Source: Theropithecus gelada
Taxonomy: Eukaryota > Chordata > Mammalia > Primates > Cercopithecidae
Direction: 5' to 3'
DNA: 64,000 bases
NCBI RefSeq assembly: GCF_003255815.1
Contig: NC_037671.1
Span: 155,178,645 to 155,242,644 of the forward strand
In this document: one piece after another, positions 23,639-34,255 of the stretch
How the letters are laid out: each line of letters starts with the position of its first letter
How positions within the stretch are numbered: the first letter of the stretch is position 1
Translations under genes and position numbers: made by a program
Notes under the pieces: model-generated
Database searches by the model: none
What the model was told of the DNA's origin: nothing
Seen by the model: only the letters and a program-made list of their open reading frames with translations

Positions 23639-24023
23639 TGTTACTGACTGAATGTGTACCTCCCTCATCTTACCTCCATGCCCTGAAATTTATGTGTTGA
23701 AGCCCTAATCCTCATTGGGATGGTATTTAAGGGTGGGACTTTTGGGAGGTAATTAGGGCTAGGTGAGATTATTACTGTGGAGCCCTATGATGAAATTGGT
23801 ATCCTTACAGGAAGAGGAAGAGACTGGAGCTCACTCTCTCTCTCTGCCATGAGAGGACCCAAGGAGAAGGTGGCTGTCTGCAAACCAGGAAGTTTCCTCA
23901 TGGAATCAGATTGGCCAGCTCCTTGATTTTGGATGTTCAGCTTCCAGAACTATGAGAAATAAATGTCTGTTGTTTAAGCCACCTAACTGATGGTATTTTG
24001 TTATAGCAGTGCAAGCTAAGACA
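23639..24023 (+). mobile_element. MLT1A-type solo LTR (MaLR)
   Basis: Starts 'tgttactgactgaatgtgta', ends 'caagctaagaca'. Contains 'atttatgtgttgaagcccta', 'ttgggaggtaattagggcta', 'aagaggaagagactggagct' and 'gagaaataaatgtctgttgt', which includes the LTR polyadenylation signal. No internal retroviral sequence follows. The 5-bp flanks (aatac / aattg) have decayed. Confidence 0.88.
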
Positions 24024-24204
24024 AATTGGGGGTGGCGGGGAGGCGGGGAGAAATAGAGAGAGACAGACGAAGCGGGAGAGAAGCAGGTTTTCCTGAATTA
24101 TGGGGTTATATTTTCTTTTTCAGAGATTTCTATGTTTTTACGGTGAGAATATCTTCAACAGATATTTTCAACAATGAGAAAAAACAGGCTAGTCAAACAC
24201 AAAT
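24024..24204. other. GA-rich and unique sequence
   Basis: A purine-rich patch (24026-24090) followed by unassigned sequence. No gene. Confidence 0.4.
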
Positions 24205-24332
24205 AAAAATGGCAACTAATATGTATTTAGCATTTACTATGTTCTAGAAATTGTGTTGCCTTTGGTGAATTTCATTTTGCCCTCACAACTCTCTCAAATA
24301 GTTATTATTATAATCCCCATTTTACAGTCTCC
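24205..24332 (-). mobile_element. MIR SINE
   Basis: 'tttagcatttactatgttct', 'ttttgccctcacaactctct' and 'ttataatccccattttacag' are the reverse complement of MIR. It is cut off by the L1 insertion beside it. Confidence 0.7.
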
Positions 24333-24404
24333 TAACCACTCTGTAAAAAACAAACAAACAAAAACCCTTTTTTTACTTTTTAATCTAGGTTTTCTATTTA
24401 TTTG

Positions 24405-24722
24405 TTTTTTAAATTTTACTTTAAGTTCTGGGATACATATGCAGAACATGCAGGCTTGTTACATAGGTATACATGTGCCATGGTGGTTTGCTGCACCTAT
24501 CAACCCATCATCTAGGTTTTAAGCCCTGTGTGCATTTGGTATTTGTCCTAAGGCTCTCCCTCCCCTTGCCCCCCACTCCCTGACAGGCCCTGGTGTGTGA
24601 TGTTCCCCTCCCTGTGTCCATGTGTTCTCACTGTTCAACTCCAACTTATGAGTGAGAATATGTGGTGTTTGGTTTTCTGTTCCTGTGTTAGTTTGCTGAG
24701 GATGATGGCTTCCAGCTTCATC
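24405..24722 (-). mobile_element. L1P 3' end, 5'-truncated
   Basis: Reverse L1 3'UTR and last ORF2 codons: 'actttaagttctgggataca', 'ccatggtggtttgctgcacc', 'ctccctgacaggccctggtg', ending 'atggcttccagcttcatc' at the truncation. An A/C-rich stretch occurs on both sides but no clear duplication could be fixed. Confidence 0.9.
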
Positions 24723-24759
24723 ACAAAACAAAATTGACTCTTGAAATACTTGCTTTATT

Positions 24760-24815
24760 GCTAAGACTTGGAATAGTACTTAATAAAAGTATGTTGAATG
24801 AATACGTTTTAATCA
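24760..24815 (+). mobile_element. L2/MIR 3'-end-like relic
   Basis: 'aatagtacttaataaaagta' plus 'tgttgaatgaata' resembles the shared L2/MIR tail. Short and diverged. Confidence 0.35.
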
Positions 24816-25602
24816 ACCATATTGAATTCAGTAAAGTTACAGATCACACCCTTGGCTTAGGTAAAGAAAAAACAACAGAGATAGAGCAAGGAAGACCTGA
24901 CTTAGCATTGCTTATGTTCTCAGTCAGCCTTGGGTGTCTGGGAAGGAATGGAGCTCCTTATACTTGGTCAGGTTCTTCGATCACCTGACAGGAATGCTGA
25001 GGAGATGAATTTTCCTTGGGTGGAAAATATGATTACTTTTCCTCTGTGGTTCCTTCTACCTTTGAAATCGCTTTACACACTGGAAAACTGGAATCGAGAT
25101 CTCATTTATTATCTGTGGTTTCACATTGCAAAATCACTGTGAACTTCATAGCCAAATGCTTTTTTAATTTTCCTTTGAATTTCCATTAAAGGAAGATTTT
25201 CTTAGAAGCAGATTGAGAACTTTTCTTTGCCAGGGATGAGAGAGACAAAAGACACTCACTGGCTGAATTTCACATCTAGTCCTGAAGCTTTATCTGTCAA
25301 GAGAAGAGGCGATGCTTTTCTTTTAACATCAGAAAGGAAGGAAATTTTCTTCAGTATTCCCTTACACCCAGAGAGGAGACATAACGACAGTGGCAGTTGT
25401 AAGTCTCAAGAGCAGGCACACAAGAAATGTGACTTTCTCCATTTTCCATAAATCAACTTCATACAGGATTCTGAAGCCCCATATTTCAGGCTGGCAGAAT
25501 GTGGATTTTTAAATTTTATGGATTTTAAAGTTTTCTTAAACTTTGGTTTAATTTATTCATTGTGAGGCATTTTTGTAGTTTTTCACCTCCCTTTTCCTCC
25601 AA
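24816..25602. other. Unique sequence
   Basis: No repeat or gene recognised. Frames of 70-89 aa lack domains. Confidence 0.4.
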
Positions 25603-25606
25603 CCTA

Positions 25607-25611
25607 TGTGC

Positions 25612-25646
<35 letters not shown>
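25607..25646. repeat. (TG)n microsatellite
   Basis: About 18 TG units beginning 'gtgcgtgcgtgtgtg'. Alternating purine-pyrimidine DNA of this kind is commonly length-polymorphic. Confidence 0.95.
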
Positions 25647-25647
<1 letters not shown>

Positions 25648-26329
25648 ATTCTAGGCCACTGGCATACAAAGCAATACAAACGTGTGTGTTGGGGATGCTG
25701 ACCTGTCTGTGTGGCTCCATCTCTGCAGCCCCTGAGCTAGGCTTCCCATCTGGGTAGGCAGTTAAGCCCATACTAGACCTTCAGGTCCCAACAGGCTCCA
25801 TCACGCCAAACCCACTCCTTACCTGCTCACCCAGTGTCCATCTCTGCTGTTCAGGCACCTGCTAGCCAGCTGGGTGAACTCATTCTGCTTTAGGGTGGGC
25901 TTTAAGGGATGCCCTTTTCTTTCTCTTGTTTCCCCTAAGCCATTCTGCACCTTTTGCAGACCCTTTTCCACAGATTTTAACACAAGTCAAGGAGTCTTAT
26001 AGACCATAATTCTTTCATGCCTATCCCGAGGTTCTGTTATACAAGAAAGCTCAATGGGGCCTACCTGCCTCAATCATGAGGAAGAAGGCAAAGCAGAAAA
26101 TGCAGGTGGAAAGATTATCCAGCCACTTGAGTGAAAAGATTTTTGGGATTTGAAAATCTTGGTGTAATTCTAAGGAATCCCACTTGGTGTATGGCATGGT
26201 AGACTGGACATTAACTTTGAGAAGCTTCTCCATTTGTATCTTGATGGAGGAACCAGTGAAATGTCATAGCAGCCCTAGCAGGTAGAGATTATTCCAGCAA
26301 TTTGACTATGTCACGTTACTTTCTTTCAG
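25647..26329. other. Unassigned sequence, slightly GC-richer
   Basis: The first 300 bases are C-rich and could be part of an old LTR, but no family is recognised. No gene. Confidence 0.4.
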
Positions 26330-27115
26330 CTTTTTATTCTCCCTTTGTATTTAACAGAACAGTTATCATAAATGGACTAATCACAAAAATGTTTTGTTTT
26401 GTTTACATTTTTCTTTTCTATTCTTTCTTCCTTTTTTGTTATTTCTAATATTATTTTTCTCTTACGTTTCAAATTACTTAAGCTTGCTATCTATTCTCCA
26501 GTTCCCCTTAGTACTCACCATTCTCCATTGACTTAAAACAACATGTTTTTTGTTTTAAGCAGGTAACTCTTTGCTTGGCCCTTAACAACAGTTGAGTTTT
26601 CAGACCTTGATATTCCTTGTTTTTTATAAGACGCTTTATCTTTTTCAGAAACTGTTATTTTGGTCTTTATTTTTCCTCCCAGAAGTTTGCTATTGATATA
26701 TTTTTAATTTCTGTGTTTTTCTTATTTCTTTATAATTTTGTTGTACTTTCTCCAAGAATGTGCTTGTAAAATCTCTACCTTAAGTAATGCATTAAACTTT
26801 TACTTCTGAGTTAATATGTAATTGATTTTTGTGAATGCTTCATGGGCATAAGAGAAAAATGTGTATTTTTGTTTGTAAGATATAAATATCTATAAATACC
26901 TTTTCACTGAACTTGTTTATTACACAAATTTTTGGTTATGACTTGTCAAATTCTGCAAGAGATGACTATGTTTTATACTATTAATTTTATCAGAATCTTG
27001 AATATCTGAGTGTCTTTATGTATTTCATAGCGTGTTTGGTACTTAAAGTTTTCAGAATTATTGTATCTTTTTTGTGCATTGCATATTCATCATAATATAG
27101 TATACCTCTTGAGAC
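26330..27115 (-). mobile_element. Ancient L1M ORF2 (endonuclease-side) fragment
   Basis: Very diverged. 'gatttttgtgaatgcttcat', 'gagaaaaatgtgtatttttg' and 'gtgtctttatgtatttcata' follow, in order, the L1M ORF2 text read in reverse. No open frame remains. Confidence 0.55.
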
Positions 27116-27119
27116 AAGA

Positions 27120-27900
27120 GAGTTCTCTTAACCCCTTCATAGGACTTGCAACAGGGGAGTGGCTCACTTACTTGGCCACCATCTCAATCAAACTCCTTGC
27201 GGAAGGGGGAGCATGCAGATGAGTGGGTGCCAGGGCAAGTGCTTTTGGGCTTTGGCCCCATGGCAGCATCTGGGGTGTGTTAAAATTAATGCTCTTTTAG
27301 CAGTTGCTGTCTGCAGATGGCTAAGTGTTAACTAGTTTAGTGAAGAGTCAGGGTGACAGCCTTTTACATCCTGCCTTCTTGGTACCCAGGTTCTTGTTTG
27401 GTGTCCAGGAGGAATCAGGTCTCATAAATGGTTTGAAAGGTGATGAAAGTGGATGATTTTATTAAGCGGTGGAAGTGGCTCTCCACAGAAGGGTAGCTAA
27501 AAAGGGGATGGTGTGGGAAGAAGGAGATCTTTCCCAGAAGCCCAGCCAGAGACAGCCGGGCTCCTCTCCGAAGTTGTGGCATCTGAAGTTAAGCTGCACC
27601 TCTCCATAGTCTCTGACACTCAGTTGCTTCTTCTCCTCTTAATGTTCAGTCACTTTTCCTCCTCTCTCCTTCTCTGCTGCACCACTCTGCTCCTCTGCCA
27701 GTGGAGTTCGAGGTTTTTATGGGTACAAGATGGGGGGCATGGCAGGCCAGGGTGGTTTTAGAAAAAGCAACATTTGGGTGGGAAAACAAAGATAACTGTT
27801 CTCCTTTAGGGCTGCAGGGTGGGGTCTTTGCCAGGGAACCGCCCTCTTCTAGCCAGTATTTTCCTGCCTCCCGTCTGTATCACTCTGGCCCATTTCAGGC
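27120..27900 (-). mobile_element. ERV1-like solo LTR, family not named
   Basis: On the minus strand a TATA-like ATAAAAACC (near 27715-27725) precedes an AATAAA signal (RC of 'ttttattaagc', 27458-27468) and the R/U5-like text 'gagacctgattcctcctgga'. That is the layout of a gammaretrovirus-class LTR. No gag, pol or env sequence is attached. The exact ends are uncertain. The 82-aa plus-strand frame here is fortuitous. Confidence 0.6.
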
Positions 27901-27943
27901 TTATGGTTTTAAGTTATATTTTAATTGGTATTAATATTGCCAC

Positions 27944-28271
27944 TGATATGGTTTGGCTCTGTGTTCCCACCCAAATCCCATCTGGAATTGTAATCCCCAC
28001 ATGTTGAGGCAGGGACCTGGTGGAAGGTGACTGGATCATGGGGGAGGTTTCACCCATGCTGTTCTCCTGAGTGTGAGGGGAGTTCTCATGAGATCTGATG
28101 GTTTCAAAAGTGGCAGTTTTTCCTGTGCTCTCAAGTCTCTCCTGCTGCCATGTAAGATGTGCCTTGCTTCCCCTTTGCCCTCTATTGTGATGGTAAGTTT
28201 CCTGAGGTCTCCCCAGCCATGCTGAACTGTGAGTCAATGAAACCTCTTTCCATTAGAAATTACACAGTCTC
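27944..28271 (+). mobile_element. THE1-like solo LTR, 3' end lost
   Basis: Begins 'tgatatggtttggctctgtg', then 'cccacatgttgaggcaggga', 'ggtttcacccatgctgttct', 'gagtcaatgaaacctctttc' and 'attacacagtctc', where an AluY is inserted. The last 60 or so LTR bases are not found beyond the Alu, so the LTR was already truncated. Confidence 0.85.
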
Positions 28272-28545
28272 GGCCGGGCACGGTGGCTCATGCCTGTAAG
28301 CCCAGCACTTTGGGAGGCCAAAGCGGGCAGATCATGAGGTCAGGAGATACCTCGTCTCTACTAAAAATACAAAAAAATTAGCTGGGCGTGGTGGCGGGCA
28401 CCTGTAGTCCCAGCTACTCGGGAGGCTGAGGCAGGAGAATGGCGTGAACCCGGGGGGGCGGAGCTTGCAGTGAGCCGAGATCGCGCCACTGCTCTCCAGC
28501 CTGGGCGACAGAGCAAGACTCCGTCTCAAAAAAAATAAAAATAAA

Positions 28546-28577
<32 letters not shown>

Positions 28578-28593
28578 GAAATTACACAGTCTC
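28255..28593 (+). mobile_element. AluY with internal deletion and (AAAAT)n tail
   Basis: Body 28272-28576 in a perfect 17-bp duplication agaaattacacagtctc (28255-28271, 28577-28593). About 34 bases of the left monomer are missing, between 'gaggtcaggagat' and 'acctcgtctctac'. The tail has become an AAAAT microsatellite. Confidence 0.93.
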
Positions 28594-29694
28594 CGTAAGT
28601 TTTCATTTTCTTTTCTTTTGTTCTTATTTGTTTTGTTGCAAATGCCTATCTTTATTTTAAAATAATCCTTATTTTATTTTAGGTATTAATCTTTTATTTT
28701 TAAATTTATTCGAGACTACTTTTTTGGATGTGTTGTTGAGATGCTTTAATGAGATGCTACAAAATGCAAAAGTGCTTCCTGTTGTGCAAAGGAAATCAGT
28801 GCTCAATAAATATTAGTTTCCTATAATAATTCTTTGTTTTCTTTCTCAGAGTTCCATCAAGGGTAAGACTGTATTTTCAGGAAAACCAGACTGGATTGAA
28901 ATGTAAGAAAACTCTGATCTACTAAATTGTGTTGCAGCTGGCCTATTTGGGATGGTAATATATTAATACCATTTCTGAGGAGTACTGGAGGTCTAGAAAA
29001 GGGAGCTATTGAGCAAGAATTTGTCAATACTTTTCCTTTGGTATCTAGGACAGGGGCATTTTGTTTCTAGACAATTAGTAAGATTCTATAGACAGACTGA
29101 CATATCCCTCGTGAATATTTCTGTAGAGCTACACATTTATACACCCCACAACTGTGTCACAAAATTGTATACCTATAAAAGGAACGAAAATGAAAAAATG
29201 CAACAAGAAATAACTTCAAGGAGAGACTAGTTAGCTATTTTCTTAAGGACATTATGTGGAGATTTCTTGATTGTGGTGATGGGGTCATGTTAATAGAGTC
29301 TTTTTCAATTCCATTTCTATTTAAAATAGATAGGCTAACCATAGAGACCAATTCTCAAAGTATACTACCAATTAATTCAGTTTTACAGCACAATAATGCA
29401 GTGCAGTAAAAAGAATCTGACACAGCAAAATCTGCCTAATTAGAATCTGGGTCAGTTCATATAGGAGTATATTTTCTACTCTATAGTTAAGAAAAGTATT
29501 TTTAAAACATTTTTTACAATAATAGGCATATTTTATCAGATTATATGTTCATTGTAATATTCAGGCCAGTTCCTTGATAACTGCAAGTTACTACTCCCAT
29601 CTGAAAGTTTCCTATAATTTCTGCTTTGGTTAATTGCTTTAATAAAATAGTTCTTAATAAATTATTAAGATCAATAACCTAACTCAGGAAACAA
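28594..29694. other. Unique sequence
   Basis: AT-rich. A MIR-like end may lie at 28760-28830 ('gtgctcaataaatattagtt'). No gene. Confidence 0.4.
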
Positions 29695-29850
29695 TCATGG
29701 AAAGAGTCTAAGTATTCATCTAGTTCAACCCTCTCATTTTATAAAGGAGGAAGCAGAGGTCCAAAGAGAATAAGTTGCTTCAGACCACAGAGCTAGTCAA
29801 TGTCAGGGGCTACACTGGAATCTATGACTCTGATTGTCCAGTACATTGAT
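29695..29850 (-). mobile_element. MIR-related SINE relic
   Basis: 'agttcaaccctctcatttta', 'aaaggaggaagcagaggtcc' and 'ccacagagctagtcaatgtc' are typical of MIR-class elements read in reverse. Confidence 0.5.
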
Positions 29851-29929
29851 TCCACTAGCAAGGTGGAATGTATTTTAGAATGTAAATAAAATGTTTTCCT
29901 TGTAAACCATGAAATAAGAAGAGGAACAG

Positions 29930-30015
29930 CTGTGAGCATTGAATGAAATGATAAATGTAAAAACAGGTAGCACATTACCAAGTACTTGTGACGTACCCAG
30001 TAAAAGTTATTCATG
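29930..30015 (+). mobile_element. MIR 3' part
   Basis: 'gtgagcattgaatgaaatga' then 'acccagtaaaagttattcat' fits the forward MIR end. Confidence 0.5.
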
Positions 30016-30565
30016 CTCATATGTCTTCCCTCTAATTAGAAAAGTTATGATGATACATTCCAGATATACTCATGATTCTGTTTGAGAAGTGCTGAGAAGT
30101 GCCACCAGCACTAATGAGACTAGCACCTTTGTAACATTCCAAGATCCCATACCATTTCCCACCAAATTAACTTTGATATTTAATGTGTCAGTATAGTTCT
30201 TTATGATTTCTTTATAATTACATATGCACATATCAAAAACATATTGTTTTATTTTGTATGATTTAAGCCCTATACAACATGCTATTATGTATTTGGCCAA
30301 CTGCTCTTTTTTACATTCTGTATTATGTTTAGGGGATTTATTTAGGTTGATTTAATTCTAGTTTATTCATTCCTTTTCATTGCTGTACAATATTCAAGTC
30401 CATGAAGATTCACAATGTAATGACCTGATCTCCTATTAATAGTCATTTATAGGTAGTCTCCTACTTTTTACCATGCAAACAATCCTGCCATAAACATTCG
30501 TGTATGTTTCCTTATACATATGTACAAGAATTTCTCCAGGGTATAGTCTTAAGAATGTAATTGCC

Positions 30566-30593
30566 AAGTTGAAGATGTACGCATCTTCAACTT
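30566..30593. repeat. Perfect 12-bp hairpin
   Basis: aagttgaagatg (30566-30577), loop tacg, catcttcaactt (30582-30593). Only the right arm is normal L1M text. The left arm has replaced it, as if copied from the right arm. Confidence 0.9.
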
Positions 30594-30805
30594 AGCTAAA
30601 TATTGCCAAACTACTGTCCAAAGTTGGTTATGCCAATATAGATTCCCACTTGCAGTGTGTAAGAGATCCTGTTGATGTACATCTCTGCCAACTCTTGGAA
30701 CTGGCAGACTGAAACTTTTAGCAATCTGAATGGTGTGAGATTATATCTTATTGTGATTTTAGTTTTCATTTCCTTAGTTAATAGTGTTAACAAATCCACT
30801 GAAAA

Positions 30806-31261
30806 GAAAAAAAAAATGTTTTAAATTAAAGAAACTTTATTGCAGCCAGCAGTTGGCAAGTCAGGGAGATGCGGCCTTCAGTACAAAACAGAGGTGCACT
30901 CCGCCAAAACAAAGAGAGAGGTTGTTTTTATAGAACCTCAGGTTTCTGCTTGTCTGCTATGCAAATAAAGGGTGGCTGATTATTTGTTCTGATTGGTTGA
31001 TGTTAAGATTTATCACAGGTCACAATCTAGTGGTTAGATCCAGGAATTTTCTGGCAGTGTTGATTGGGGCAGTGTAAACAGGAACAGATAGCTATGAAAG
31101 TCCCAAAGTTCCCCTTGCCTGTGGTTTTTCTGAGAATGCAGGATATGTGTGTGGTCTCTAGTCAGCAAATGGACACTTGGCTCCATTTTGAATTTAAGCC
31201 CAATTAGTCACTCAGGATCCATCTTGAAGGATTGGCTGTTTTGGAGTTGACAACAGAAAGG
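30806..31261 (-). mobile_element. Solo LTR of an endogenous retrovirus, family not named
   Basis: On the minus strand it runs 'tgttgtcaactccaaaacag' ... TATA-like 'ttctataaaaac' (near 30935) ... AATAAAG (near 30842). That is a promoter-then-polyadenylation layout within about 450 bases, as in an LTR. It has no internal viral genes. It sits inside L1M, so it is younger than that element. Exact ends are blurred by an A-run at 30807-30816. Confidence 0.6.
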
Positions 31262-31895
31262 ATAACCAACTTTTCACATTTATTGATCTTTAGTGTTTTC
31301 TTCTTTTTTGAATTGGTCATGGGTATTTGTTGTTCATTTTTATTGGGTTACTTATATTTATTTCATATTGAGTTTTAGGAATTTTAAAGAGCATATAGTC
31401 TGGTAATTACTCCTTTCTGGGGCCTAATGTGTGAAAATATCCTCTGCCAATTTATGGTTTGCATTTGAGCTATGTTGTCTTTTGTTGTGAAGAAGTTTTA
31501 AATTTTAATATTTATTTTTCTTTATATTTGGGTATTTTTTAATAACCCATTTTCCATTTTAAGGTAACAGAAGTATTCTCTGACATCTATAAATCTAAAA
31601 TGTTTACTTTTCATATTTCTGCCTTTGGTCGACCTAGAATTCATTTGTGAACATTGGCTGGAGGAGGACTCCAAGTTAATTACCTATTAAGTTAATACAT
31701 CCTATTGACATAGAAGCCAATTTTTCCAGTACTATTTCTTGATGCATTTCCCCACTGCTTTGTAATGTGATTGTAATTCTATTCCTTGATTTAATTCATT
31801 CTATTTATTTGTTTATCCCTGCCCTGATACCACGCTGTCATGATTTCTGTAGTTTTATAATTAATACCTTAATATCTGGTAGGGCTAGTCACCCT

Positions 31896-32839
31896 TTAGT
31901 CTAGTTATAGTGTGAATGTTGACTTCTCGTATAAACACAAGCAAAAGTTTCAGACATGTTTCAGACCTCATGAAAGAATGTCAGATAACTAGTCAGTATG
32001 GGGTTGTGGGAAAAGCATGGAGCACTGACTCAGGGACTGTGAGAAGTGGTGCAATATTCACAAACACTCTGGGGTTCAGTTTCCTCATCCTTAAAAATGA
32101 ATTAAAATGATTGGCTTATAAAAGTTGCTATTTTGAGATAGCAAGGGCAGCAAGGATGATGGAAAAGAGGAAGGTTTTTACAAAACAAGGAAGTACTCCA
32201 TTTTAAGGGACCTCTATGGATAGGTATCTATAGCTAAAGAGGGCACAAATGGGCCTCTAGAAAGGACAGACCTGGCAGATCATGTTTAAAACATCTGCAG
32301 AGAAGCACTTTCCAGTTGGAATATAGATGGCTTATCTGCTGCTTAATAAGAAAGAATGGAATGCCTCCATGGATGGGCTATAGACTGAGCTACTTAGCTG
32401 TAATATGAAACAGAGGTACAGCTGTAAGAATCTAATGGTTTTGGAGGCCATAAGTTGAATTAAATATCTATACGTTCTGTGTTTATGCAGCTGGTCCTTG
32501 AGATTTCCTTTCCCAAGGAAAATAACCATTGTACCTCACACAGCTAACAGAGTGTGTGTCTCATAAAACCCGACAGTGGGAATGCCACTTACACAATCCA
32601 AGGAAGGAGAGCACTTTGATCTTTATGATGCGGTGGTGAGTAGTATTAATAGCAAATGTGATTCCCCAGTTAGAGCTTCCATGACAAATTTTACCATATA
32701 TAGAAACTCTTGACCATATTATATGCTTAAGGGCCTAATTGGCTTCTTTATTTTAAAGCTACAGACCCTAAACCAATGTCGATACTGTTGATGATAGAAT
32801 TCCCAGCAATGTGTATTAAAGACAACTGAAATTTAAAAG
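31896..32839. other. Mostly unique sequence
   Basis: A weak forward MIR-like stretch at 31990-32110 ('gcatggagcactgactcagg', 'gggttcagtttcctcatcct'). The remainder is not assigned. Confidence 0.4.
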
Positions 32840-33174
32840 CCATTTTTTGGCCTCGTGCAGTGGCTCACACCTATAATTCCAGCAGTTTGGGAGGCCAAAG
32901 TGGGTGGATCACTTGAGGTCAGGAGTTCGAGACCAGTCTGGCAAACATGGTGAAACCCCATCTCTACTAAAAATACAAAAATTAGCTGGGTGTGTTGGTG
33001 CATGCCTGTAATCCCAGCTACTCAGGAGGCTGAGGCAGGAGAATTGCTTGAACCTGGGGGGAAGAGAGAGGTTGCAGTGAACCAAGATTGCACTATTGCA
33101 CTCCAGCCTGGGTGACAGAACGAGACTCTGTCTCAAAAATTAAATAAATAAATAAATAAATAAAATCCATTTTT
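32840..33174 (+). mobile_element. AluS
   Basis: Forward Alu, body about 32849-33166, (AAAT)n tail, duplication ccattttt at 32840-32847 and 33167-33174. 'cctggggggaagagagaggt' shows a small G/A insertion in the right monomer. Confidence 0.9.
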
Positions 33175-33244
33175 GTCCTCCTTTGAGGGCCTACAAAAAG
33201 GTGTTAAAATTTTATAAATTAAAAAATAAATGAGGTCTATAAAT

Positions 33245-33425
33245 TGCCTGTAAAACACCTAACCTTTATTGTCTCGCTTGATACTTCCAACAAACCTGTG
33301 AGATAGGTCAATTGTCTTCTTCATTTTATAGGTATGAAAATAAGGTGCAGACAAACTTGCATAAATGATCAAGTTAATAAAGCAGAGCTAGGCTTTAAAC
33401 CCAGGTGACTTCTTGAAAGGATGAA
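33245..33425 (-). mobile_element. MIR SINE
   Basis: 'cctttattgtctcgcttgat', 'caacaaacctgtgagatagg', 'ttcattttataggtatgaaa', 'gcagagctaggctttaaacc': reverse MIR in order. Confidence 0.8.
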
Positions 33426-33638
33426 ATCTTGACTACTAGGTGTTGCTGCCTGTGTCAGTTAAAAAGCTGTTGGGCTTTTTTTTTAACTTTGTACAATTTT
33501 TAATGATTTTTATTCCTTTTAACATATCCAACATCCTTGTTTTTATTTCATGGCAATGGTGTTGAGTTGTGAATGTTCTAATAGAGAAGCTGATCTAGCA
33601 GTCTGAACTCAAACTTGCCATCAATGTTCATACAGTGA

Positions 33639-34029
33639 GAAAGTGATATGGTTTGGCTCTATGTCCCCACCCAAATCTCATGTTGAATTGTAATTTCCAA
33701 TGTTGGGGGCAAGACATGGTGGGAGGTGATTGGATCATGTGGGTGGATTTCCCCCATGCTGTTCTCATGATAGTGAGTTCTCACGAGCTCTGATGGTTTG
33801 AAAATATGTGACAATTCCCCCTACACCTTCTTTCTCTACTGCCACCACGTGAAGAAGGTGCTTGCTTCCCCTTTATCCTTCTGCCATGATTGTAAGTTTC
33901 CTGAGGCCTCCTCAACCATGTTTCTGGTACAGCTTGAAGAACTGAGTCAATTAAACTTCTTTCTTTATATAAATTACCCAGTCTCAGGTATTTCATTATA
34001 GCAGTGTGAGAACAGATTAATACAGAAAG
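33639..34029 (+). mobile_element. THE1-like solo LTR with perfect 5-bp duplication
   Basis: LTR 33644-34024, 'tgatatggtttggctctatg' to 'gagaacagattaataca', flanked by gaaag on both sides. It retains the 'caattaaacttctttcttta' signal region. A complete solo LTR left by recombination between two LTRs, with no internal MaLR sequence. Confidence 0.95.
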
Positions 34030-34109
34030 TATCCTCAATTTTTGGTGCATTAATTTTACATTGCCATAGTTCCCTGAGCTTTATTCCATAATTTCACTAA
34101 CTGTTCTGT

Positions 34110-34255
34110 GTAGCATTTGTGGGATCCTTCTACTAGACAGGAGGCACGTTGAGGGCAAGGACGGTCATTTTTTCTGCTTTATACTCCCAGGAATTAGCAC
34201 TGTTCCTGATACATAGTAGGCACTTAATAAATGTTTGCTGAGTGAATAATGAAGG
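34110..34255 (+). mobile_element. L2 LINE 3' end
   Basis: 'tactagacaggaggcacgtt', 'gagggcaaggacggtcattt', 'gatacatagtaggcacttaa', 'taaatgtttgctgagtgaat': the L2 tail in forward order. Confidence 0.85.

Larger units (their letters stand above)
30340..31895 (-). mobile_element. Ancient L1M, split by an ERV LTR
   Basis: Two pieces, 30340-30800 and 31262-31895, read as L1M 3' region and ORF2 in reverse ('gccataaacattcgtgtatg', 'tgcagtgtgtaagagatcct', 'ccagtactatttcttgatgc', 'ataccacgctgtcatgattt'). The LTR interrupts them at the expected joint. No frame survives. Confidence 0.75.

Noticed and set aside
25607..25646. (TG)n tract as a special signal
   Set aside because: Ordinary dinucleotide microsatellite of common length.
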